NCBI GenBank assembly: GCA_002440745.1
Contig: DJVB01000051.1
Coordinates: forward strand, 24,852 to 54,218
Origin: Bacteroidales bacterium UBA6267
Lineage (GTDB): Bacteria; Bacteroidota; Bacteroidia; Bacteroidales; UBA1556
Direction of reading: 5' to 3'
Length of the DNA: 29,367 bases
Shown piece after piece: positions 24,901-29,367 of this stretch. Each line of letters opens with the position of its first letter. The stretch's first letter is position 1. Made by a program: the position numbers and the translations under genes. The notes beneath the pieces were generated by a model. The model made no database searches. It had not been told where the DNA came from and worked only from the letters and a program-made list of their open reading frames with translations.

Positions 24901-25220
24901 AAATCTTCGTTGAATAATTCCAAACCGCAGTTTAGCGCCGTCTGACCTCCAAAAGAAAGCAATATTCCATCCGGGTTTTCTTTTATGGCAACTTTCTTAA
25001 CATATTCTGGAGTTACGGGCAGAAGGTAAACTTTATCGGCAATTTCCTCGGTTGTTTGCACGGTGGCAATATTGGGATTTATCAAAATAGTGGCTATTCC
25101 TTCTTCACGGAGCGCTTTAAGAGCCTGAGTTCCTGAATAATCAAACTCACCGGCTTCACCGATTTTTAAGGCTCCCGATCCAAGTATGAGCACCTTTTTG
25201 ATTTCATTTATCCTATTCAT
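21981..25220 (-). CDS. carB: Carbamoyl phosphate synthase, large subunit
   Basis: 1079 aa, the usual full length. It makes carbamoyl phosphate from bicarbonate, ammonia (delivered from CarA) and two ATP, for arginine and pyrimidine synthesis, in the cytoplasm. The two homologous halves are obvious: VLILGSGALKIGEAGEFDYSG at the start and VVLGSGAYRIGSSVEFDWSS near residue 560, each followed by an ATP-grasp domain (RAAFTLGGRGSG in the first, RPSYVLSGAAM in the second; EVNARLSRSS and ECNLRASRSF). The last 130 residues are the MGS-like allosteric domain (FMANGIDAM, then NIPKN). No disruption is seen. It follows carA by 20 bases. Confidence 0.98.
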   Translation of the reverse strand: MNRINEIKKVLILGSGALKIGEAGEFDYSGTQALKALREEGIATILINPNIATVQTTEEIADKVYLLPVTPEYVKKVAIKENPDGILLSFGGQTALNCGLELFNEDFFKLHNIKVLGTPVEAIQLTEDRQLFADFLRSMNVHTPKSRASQSVDEAAEIANEIGYPVIIRAAFTLGGRGSGFCGNETELRKKAGAAFAYSPQVLVEESLKGWKEIEYEVVRDAADNCITVCNMENFDPLGIHTGESIVVAPSQTLTNREFHLLRQTSIQIIKKLGIIGECNVQYALDPKSEEYRVIEVNARLSRSSALASKATGYPLAFIAAKLALGYKLTELKNVVTGSTSAFFEPALDYIVCKVPRWDLAKFSGVERQLGSSMKSVGEVMAIGRSFEEAIQKGLRMIGQGMHGFTGNLNLPEFDIEKELLSPTDMRIFVIEQAFEKGFSVEQIHQLTGIDSWFLHKLKGIFEAEKLLQTHNSLDELTYSNLLYVKKLGFSDFQIARSVLKGGNEKIEADLIQVREQRKRMNIRPYVKQIDTMAAEYPAKTNYLYLTYHGDTDDIKRDENSQSIVVLGSGAYRIGSSVEFDWSSVQAAETIRKNGYKSVIINFNPETVSTDFDMSDKLYFDELSFERVMDILEFEQPEGVIVSVGGQIPNNLAPRLNDYGVKILGTSPLSIDRAENRHKFSEMLDNLGIDQPRWKEMSSLEDVEHFVQQVGFPVLIRPSYVLSGAAMNVVSNISELDKFLRLAAKVSKQYPVVVSEFISQAKEIEFDAVAKDGQVIIYAISEHIEFAGVHSGDATLVFPAQKVYIETIRRIKSIARSIAQELKITGPFNIQFLAKDNSIKVIECNLRASRSFPFVSKLLNENFIEIATEVIMGKEVKRDFKSIFDIDHIGVKASQFSFSRLSQADPVLGVDMASTGEVGCIGDDYYEAVFKAMISVGYQIPKKGVLVSSGDIRSKIELLNSCKLMKERGLQLYATKGTADFLMANGIDAMVVHWPDSQEKPNVVDFMQNKQFDFVINIPKNLTDSELQNDYTIRRMAVDMNIPLITNARLASAFITAFCKLTPDEISIKSMGEYFSRQK

Positions 25221-25240
25221 TTCGTCGATTTTTCTTGATT

Positions 25241-26314
25241 TTACTTCGTTTTATACTCTTTGATTTTATCAATAAACACATCGAAAAGAAATTCGGTGTC
25301 CGTTGGCCCGCCCGAAGCTTCGGGGTGGAATTGGGTTGCGATAAAAGGTTTTTCATTATGATAAATGCCTTCGATGGTGTTGTCGTTGAGGTTGAGAAAA
25401 AGCGGTTTCCATTGCGCATTCAAAGTTGTTTCGTCCACAGCAAAACCATGATTTTGAGATGTGATATAAGCTTTTTGGTCTAAGGTGTTGATTACAGGCT
25501 GATTATGACCTCTATGACCAAAAGGAAGTTTATACGTGTCGGAACCTGAGGCTAAAGCTAATAGCTGACTACCAAGGCAAATACCGAAAATGGGCTTGTC
25601 GTTTTGGATGGCTGTTTCTAAGTGTTTAATCGTAACCTCACATTTCTTTGGGTCGCCGGGACCATTGGAGATAAACAATCCGTCAAATTCCAAATGATTG
25701 AAATCGTAATCCCATGGAACTCTGAGAACTGTGGTGTCGCGGGAAATGAGATTGCGTATGATGTTGTTTTTTAAACCACAATCTACCAGTACAACCTTAT
25801 GATTTCCATCGCCATGAGTTTCCGGTTGTGGAATGCTGACCTCTGCTACTAAATTTCGTTCGTTAGGGTCTTCAAAATCAATATCTTGATCATCGACCAC
25901 AATTTTGGCAAGCATGGTTCCTTTGTCTCTAATTTTTCTTGTGAGTGAGCGGGTGTCGATACCTGTCAAAAGAGGTACGCCGTTTTCAAGCATCCAATCC
26001 GAGAGACTTCGAGCAGCATTCCAATGGCTAAAATCGGCACTATAATCGGAGACAATAAATGCGGTGAGATGCAATTTAGAAGATTCAAAATTCTTTAGTA
26101 AGTCATTCTCTATCAGATTGTCAGGTACGCCATAGTTGCCAATGATAGGGTAGGTGGCTACTAAGATTTGGCCTTTGTAGGATGGGTCGGTTAGACTTTC
26201 GGGATAGCCTGTCATAGCAGTGTTGAAGACGATTTCGCCTGCTACGGTTTTCTTGGCTCCGAGAAGTTTCCCTTCGTAGGTACTACCGTCGTCGAGGATT
26301 AGTTTTGCGGTCAT
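25241..26314 (-). CDS. carA: Carbamoyl phosphate synthase, small (glutaminase) subunit
   Basis: 357 aa from the ATG at 26314 (MTAKLILDDG). The frame is open 49 codons further upstream, but that part translates the leader repeats (NNKQQTPNNK) and is not conserved, so it is rejected. CarA hydrolyses glutamine and passes ammonia to CarB. The N-terminal CPSase domain has FNTAMTGYPESLTDPSYKGQ; the class I amidotransferase domain has the nucleophile C246 (GICLGSQ) and the H330-x-E332 pair (QFHPEASGG). Residue 249 is Ser where many CarA proteins have His (GICLGHQ). A clear terminator lies after argR, so carAB needs its own promoter, but none is apparent in the repeat-filled leader. Confidence 0.97.
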   Translation of the reverse strand: MTAKLILDDGSTYEGKLLGAKKTVAGEIVFNTAMTGYPESLTDPSYKGQILVATYPIIGNYGVPDNLIENDLLKNFESSKLHLTAFIVSDYSADFSHWNAARSLSDWMLENGVPLLTGIDTRSLTRKIRDKGTMLAKIVVDDQDIDFEDPNERNLVAEVSIPQPETHGDGNHKVVLVDCGLKNNIIRNLISRDTTVLRVPWDYDFNHLEFDGLFISNGPGDPKKCEVTIKHLETAIQNDKPIFGICLGSQLLALASGSDTYKLPFGHRGHNQPVINTLDQKAYITSQNHGFAVDETTLNAQWKPLFLNLNDNTIEGIYHNEKPFIATQFHPEASGGPTDTEFLFDVFIDKIKEYKTK

Positions 26315-26332
26315 ATTTGTTTGTTGTTTGTT
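26315..26332 (-). repeat. AAC-rich heptamer pair directly before the carA ATG
   Basis: Two AACAAAC heptamers (26319-26332) precede AAATATG of carA on the minus strand, ending 4 bases before the ATG. The same words and spacing to ATG occur at the PLD-family gene (array 10941-11052). Confidence 0.75.
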
Positions 26333-26391
26333 CCTCCTTCGCCCATCTCCTTCGCGGAGGCTTTGGAGATCAAGGGCTACGGAGGATAAAT
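26333..26391. other. Degenerate block resembling the 29-bp repeat, inside the carA leader
   Basis: CTCCTTCGC, TTCGCGGAGG and CTACGGAGGAT words resemble parts of the 29-bp unit at 26522-26608, but without clear periodicity. It separates the two heptamer tracts. Confidence 0.4.
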
Positions 26392-26433
26392 GTTTGTTGT
26401 TTGGTGTTTGTTGTTTGTTGTTTGTTGTTTGTT
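26392..26433 (-). repeat. AACAAAC heptamer array, 6 units
   Basis: Six 7-mers in phase (GTTTGTT on the plus strand, one as GTTTGGT), i.e. AACAAAC and ACCAAAC on the strand of carA. Confidence 0.9.
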
Positions 26434-26451
26434 GCTGTAACGTAGTGAAAG

Positions 26452-26475
26452 TCCCGAACACGAAGTGCTTCGGGA
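26452..26475. repeat. Inverted repeat TCCCGAA...TTCGGGA
   Basis: Arms of 7 bases around CACGAAGTGC, which itself contains a CAC/GTG stem, so a bulged hairpin is possible in the carA leader. Confidence 0.6.
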
Positions 26476-26521
26476 TTTGTTTCTCCTTCGCCCATCGCCT
26501 TCGCTGAGGCTTCGGAGGATG

Positions 26522-26608
26522 ATCCTCCTTCGCCGATGCTTCGGAGGATGATCCTCCTTCGCCGAGGCTTCGGAGGATGATCCTCCTTCGCCGAGGCTTC
26601 GGAGGATG
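26522..26608. repeat. 29-bp tandem repeat, three units
   Basis: Units begin at 26522, 26551 and 26580 (ATCCTCCTTCGCCGAGGCTT then CGGAGGATG; the first unit has one substitution). Each unit can fold on itself through CATCCTCC/GGAGGATG-like arms. A degenerate partial unit precedes it from about 26485. Confidence 0.9.
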
Positions 26609-26610
26609 AT

Positions 26611-26635
26611 AAAAAAAACCGGCAATTGCCGGTTT
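26611..26635 (-). terminator. Rho-independent terminator of argR
   Basis: On the minus strand the perfect palindrome AAACCGGCAATTGCCGGTTT (26616-26635) is followed by a run of eight T, starting 4 bases after the argR stop. This is the clearest terminator in the window. Confidence 0.93.
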
Positions 26636-26639
26636 GAAA

Positions 26640-27107
26640 TTATTGAATTAAAGAACTTACATTGGAAAACTGATCGGACAAGGAAGCAATGAAATGCTCT
26701 CTATTGCTATTTTCCGCAAGGATTAAAAGCACGGTATCGTTACCCGCTACCGTTCCAAGAAGCTCGGGATAATCTTTGGCATCTATCAAAGCTCCAACAC
26801 TATTTGCGTAGCCCGGCAAAGTTTTCAACACACCCAAATTTCCTGAAAAACGTAATGAACGAGCACCATACAAAAACTCCAAAGGAGTTGAGGTGCTTGC
26901 CAAGCTCTCCTCCGGAATAAAGTAGATACTGCCACTATCAGAACTTTTTCGGGCCACATTCAATTGGCTCAAATCCCGTGAAAGTGTTGCTTGGGTGATA
27001 TTATAGCCACGCCGCTCTAAAATGTTGAGTAATTCTTCTTGCTTGCTTATTTTTCTGTTGGAAATTATATCGCGAATCTCCTTCAGACGTAAATTTTTAG
27101 TTCCCAT
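26640..27107 (-). CDS. argR: Arginine repressor ArgR
   Basis: 155 aa, the normal size. ArgR binds DNA as an arginine-dependent hexamer and represses arginine biosynthesis. The N-terminal winged helix has the family signature ITQATLSRDLSQLNV (residues 37-51), and the C-terminal oligomerisation and arginine-binding domain has GTVAGNDTVLL (118-128). The arginine-contacting pair is Asn-Asp where E. coli has Asp-Asp. It lies upstream of carAB on the same strand but is separated by a strong terminator, so co-regulation rather than co-transcription is likely. The gene has a full promoter and a candidate self-operator. Confidence 0.95.
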   Translation of the reverse strand: MGTKNLRLKEIRDIISNRKISKQEELLNILERRGYNITQATLSRDLSQLNVARKSSDSGSIYFIPEESLASTSTPLEFLYGARSLRFSGNLGVLKTLPGYANSVGALIDAKDYPELLGTVAGNDTVLLILAENSNREHFIASLSDQFSNVSSLIQ

Positions 27108-27113
27108 AATTTG

Positions 27114-27125
27114 GTATATTTATAC
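27114..27125. promoter_or_regulatory. Palindrome GTATA-TT-TATAC, possible ArgR operator
   Basis: A perfect 12-bp palindrome lies between the -7 element and the argR ATG. It is AT-rich like ARG boxes but does not match the TGAAT...ATTCA consensus well, so the assignment is tentative. Confidence 0.35.
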
Positions 27126-27134
27126 ATCTGAAAT

Positions 27135-27165
27135 GCAAAATTATTCTAAGTTTTAAAAAGACCAA
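27135..27165 (-). promoter_or_regulatory. argR: argR promoter: TTG-N19-TAATTTTG
   Basis: TTG at 27163-27165 and TAATTTTGC at 27135-27143, 19 bases apart, on the minus strand: both elements and spacing fit the Bacteroidota -33/-7 consensus. The start would be near 27128. Confidence 0.75.
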
Positions 27166-27198
27166 TAGTTTTTCAAAAAAGTAATTCACATTTTTTTG

Positions 27199-27233
27199 TT
27201 TGTTTTTCAACAGTAGGAAAAAGCTATTTTTGC
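27199..27233 (+). promoter_or_regulatory. Promoter TTTG-N22-TATTTTTGC for the DUF4421-like gene
   Basis: TTTG at 27199-27202 and TATTTTTGC at 27225-27233. Transcription from about 27240 makes the upstream in-frame ATG at 27200 unusable and supports the start at 27263. Confidence 0.6.
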
Positions 27234-27262
27234 TAAATTACATACGACTTAAACCATTGTGG

Positions 27263-27571
27263 ATGAAATTGAAAGTCTTGGTTTTGTTTCTAATTATTGT
27301 GGTTGCAAATTTGAAGACTAACGCGCAAGAAGATAGTGTTAAGAATGATATTTTGCTTCTACACACGATAAGTAAATCGAATCAATTAGCGATTAAAGTT
27401 TCGATTGATAACGATTTTGAAACATTTAAATTAATTACTCCCGGGTATAATTTAAGCCTCTATCCCAATATTTCTACTACTGCCAAAATACGTTTTAGCT
27501 ATCGGTTTCTTTCCCTTAAGTTGGGGTATTCGGCACCGTTTTTTCCATCTTATATCTTGTTCCATTTATAA
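27263..27571 (+). pseudogene. Truncated DUF4421-like exported protein
   Basis: 102 aa from the ATG at 27263, which gives a signal peptide (MKLKVLVLFLIIVVANLKTNAQ). The rest (IKVSIDNDFETFKL, LYPNISTTAKIRFSYRFLSLKLGYSAPFF) resembles the start of DUF4421 family outer-membrane-type proteins, which are usually around 300 aa, so two thirds are missing. After the stop I see no continuation in any frame up to 27800, so this is more likely a deletion relic than a single frameshift. The promoter is intact. The family call is moderate. Confidence 0.55.
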
Positions 27572-27804
27572 ATTGATTTAATTGGGTAAAAATCATTTTG
27601 GCCAACTACGTTTTGTTAAAGCTATTAAAGTCGGTAATTTGAAAAACTTACACATTTTCTCAACGATAGTTGATTTAGTAAATTTCCCTCAGCAATTATA
27701 AAAAGTATTTTTATGCGACTTTGAAAATCGGTGGAAAAAATCAAAGACTTGCTAAATAGGTCAAAAAGGTCTATGCAATTTCTTGGCACATTCATATTAT
27801 GATG

Positions 27805-28593
27805 CTATTTGCTATAATTTCTTACCAATTCTTTTGAAAGCTTTATGGGAAAAACCCAACTTATGCGCTGTGTAATCCCAAAATTTTCAATTGAGTCCCA
27901 ATCGGGCAACGACATGATGACTCTTTCAATTTCGTTTCGCAAGAGAGGCATGTCTGAAGGTCGTATGATTTTTACATTATTAGGTTTTCGGTTGTTACCT
28001 GAGTCGATATTTACTAAAACAATCAAACTGTCTAAACCGGTGTCATTGAAGATTTTCCAGTTGAAATGGGAGTAGAAAAATTCTTTTAAACTATCTATAT
28101 TGTTAGTATAAACTGACTGATGAATATTGTTATCATTAATTTTAATGAATTCAGTTATTACTCCTTTATTGAGAATAAGATTGATTTGCTTCTCATAAAT
28201 TTGCAAATTTCTGCTTTGGTACGAAATACGGCCTCCATCTATAAAGATACTTCCCGAAAACCATTGAACTAAAACTTTTCCGTCATTATACAATTCTTCA
28301 TATAAAATCTTTAAATCGCTTTTATTCCGATCTTCCGGAAACTCACAACTTAAAATATTGGTCAAATAGAGCTGGTTTTCTTCGATTAGAAATTCTGCCC
28401 TATAGCCTCTAAAACAGTTAGTTGCATTATGATTTGGGTATGATTCAAACAACGAATCAACTCGATTGCCCAATCCAACATGAGTTTCCATAAATAAGGT
28501 GTCATTTTCAAAAATTACAATGTCTCGCACCTGATATGTTGACCAAAGCTTTAGTGAAATCAGCAGTAGTAAGATTGATAAAAATTGTTTCAT
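27805..28593 (-). CDS. Hypothetical exported protein
   Basis: 262 aa from the ATG at 28593, chosen because it begins a signal peptide (MKQFLSILLLLISLKLWS); the frame is open 27 codons further up but without sense. The mature protein has no named domain that I recognise. Its last 70 residues (VNIDSGNNRKPNNVKIIRPSDMPLLRNEIERVIMSLPDWD, given in pieces: PLLRNEIERVI, SLPDWD, ISWVFPIKL) resemble the TonB C-terminal-like pattern of Bacteroidota periplasmic proteins (acidic-residue helix, then LP-W, then a final strand). Isolated gene, opposite to its left neighbour. Confidence 0.65.
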   Translation of the reverse strand: MKQFLSILLLLISLKLWSTYQVRDIVIFENDTLFMETHVGLGNRVDSLFESYPNHNATNCFRGYRAEFLIEENQLYLTNILSCEFPEDRNKSDLKILYEELYNDGKVLVQWFSGSIFIDGGRISYQSRNLQIYEKQINLILNKGVITEFIKINDNNIHQSVYTNNIDSLKEFFYSHFNWKIFNDTGLDSLIVLVNIDSGNNRKPNNVKIIRPSDMPLLRNEIERVIMSLPDWDSIENFGITQRISWVFPIKLSKELVRNYSK

Positions 28594-28674
28594 TGGATAG
28601 TTGATTATATGATTAGGCTGGCGATTCTGTTTGCCTTCACTGATTGAAATTTCAAATTTCATACCGTAATCCAC

Positions 28675-28702
28675 TCAATTACCCCGAATTCGGAGTAATT
28701 GA
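28675..28702. repeat. 28-bp near-perfect palindrome around CCGAATTCGG
   Basis: TCAATTACcCCGAA/TTCGGaGTAATTGA with one mismatched pair, upstream of the exported-protein gene. It could be an operator or a bidirectional hairpin. Confidence 0.65.
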
Positions 28703-29065
28703 TATGTTGGTTAAACGGCATCAAAATTAGTTATGGAATTGGCCTTTAACCTCCAAATTTATAAGTTTTTATTATGATTTTATGAATATTAGGAAGCATT
28801 TGATTAAACGCTTGATTGTTTGGTTGATGGATGAGATTACTCTTTTGTTGGCAATTCGTTTCGTGACTAACCTCTATTGAGCATGATTCTTCTTTTCAAA
28901 GGCCTTTTTGAGGATTCGTTCCTGTAATTCAAAGCGTTCTATTGATTGATAAGATTTCTCTTCAGATGACATCGTGGGTATTAACCCACCTCATAAAGTC
29001 ACTAGTAGAGAATATTGTCGTCCGACAAAAAAAATTGAAATATGCTGGAACACAAGATATATCTC

Positions 29066-29145
29066 GTCCCTACGGGACTTTTGAAATTTTCGGATTACTT
29101 TTTTCTACCAATATTAAGCCCTTAACAAGGCTGTCCCGTAGGGAC
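29066..29145. repeat. Paired palindromes GTCCCTACGGGAC / GTCCCGTAGGGAC
   Basis: The two 13-mers at 29066-29078 and 29133-29145 are reverse complements, and each is itself a 5-bp hairpin with a 3-base loop. This is a REP-like pair of a different type from that at 14266-14512. Confidence 0.85.
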
Positions 29146-29233
29146 TTAATATAATTCTATCGGATAACAATGATTTGAGATAAGTTCCTATAAATCAAAT
29201 CGTTCTATTGATTGATGAGATTTCTCCCTACGG

Positions 29234-29345
29234 TCGAAATGACCCGTACTTGTGGACAAAAATGGGGTATGAAGGAGGCGGGGCGGCTTCGCCGCCCCGC
29301 CTCCTCCATGCCCATATAAACCATTGATTATAAATGTCATTTCGA
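29234..29345. repeat. Nested inverted repeat with a 15-bp GC-rich hairpin
   Basis: The outer arms TCGAAATGAC (29234-29243) and GTCATTTCGA (29336-29345) enclose a perfect hairpin at 29273-29305 (15-bp stem, TTC loop, GGAGGCGGGGCGGC arm). The hairpin is far richer in GC than anything around it. It resembles a small non-autonomous mobile element or REP-type unit. Confidence 0.85.
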
Positions 29346-29367
29346 GACTCAAAAATTAAAATTTAGC

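Larger units (their letters stand above)
28703..29367. other. Noncoding end of window, rich in inverted repeats
   Basis: No gene is supported; the 70-codon frame at 28942-29154 runs through repeats. It holds a diverged 42-bp direct repeat (28919-28960 and 29185-29226, 38 of 42 equal) and the palindromes listed separately. Confidence 0.7.

Noticed and set aside
26452..26475. Riboswitch or attenuator before carA
   Set aside because: The hairpin is of a generic repeat type with no leader peptide or T-run; no known riboswitch core was recognised.
26315..26625. 49-codon N-terminal extension of carA and a separate 82-codon frame
   Set aside because: Both read through leader repeats; the conserved CarA start is at 26314.
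28942..29154. 70-codon frame
   Set aside because: It runs through the 42-bp repeat and the GTCCC palindromes and has no domain or leader.

Overview
The window looks like a chromosomal contig of a Bacteroidota (class Bacteroidia-like) bacterium. Evidence: AT-rich DNA, several TAnnTTTG promoter elements of the Bacteroidota type, a secreted M23/PKD protein ending in a type IX secretion sorting domain, DUF4421- and DUF2061-type genes, and short-word repeat arrays that I recall from other Bacteroidota intergenic regions. No integrase, transposase, tRNA or rRNA was recognised, so the genus is open.

Left part (1-11600), plus strand: a defence-type accessory region. A tight four-gene cluster has the 3' part of an Eco57I-like restriction/methyltransferase gene, a RhuM family gene, a small mosaic ORF (truncated PD-(D/E)XK-like N-terminus joined to an Eco57I-type methylase tail) and an AlbA_2/GHKL ATP-binding protein. 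Next come a DprA/SLOG-like protein and a PD-(D/E)XK nuclease-like protein, then about 1.3 kb of scrambled fragments: a DUF4062 head joined to an internally deleted RhuM, a broken HsdR head joined to a RhuM fragment, and an unknown piece. An intact AbiEi/AbiEii toxin-antitoxin pair follows, with its own promoter and a candidate operator. A nearly identical 70-bp promoter-bearing repeat lies upstream of both the nuclease gene and the first of two unrecognised genes, so it brackets about 4 kb that includes AbiE. A small PLD-family protein ends the region.

Middle (11600-16090): an M23 peptidase exported by T9SS, a small two-helix membrane protein, a TPR lipoprotein, and noncoding DNA with REP-like palindromes, a 66-bp duplication and a strictly phased array of 46 octamers.

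Right part (16087-27107), minus strand: housekeeping DNA. argR (with its own promoter and a clear terminator) precedes carA and carB, then a secreted class 3 lipase-like protein, then a compact group of a TAXI/NMT1-like binding domain + membrane + TerB-like protein, DUF2061 protein, low-molecular-weight tyrosine phosphatase, AIM24 family protein and an OppC-like permease. The carA leader is packed with heptamer and 29-bp repeats. The end (27200-29367) has a truncated DUF4421-like gene, an unknown exported protein and about 700 bp of noncoding inverted repeats.

The most unusual features are the in-frame mosaic defence ORFs, the duplicated promoter block around AbiE, the perfectly phased 7- and 8-bp word arrays (two ending immediately before start codons), and the SBP-TM-TerB protein.
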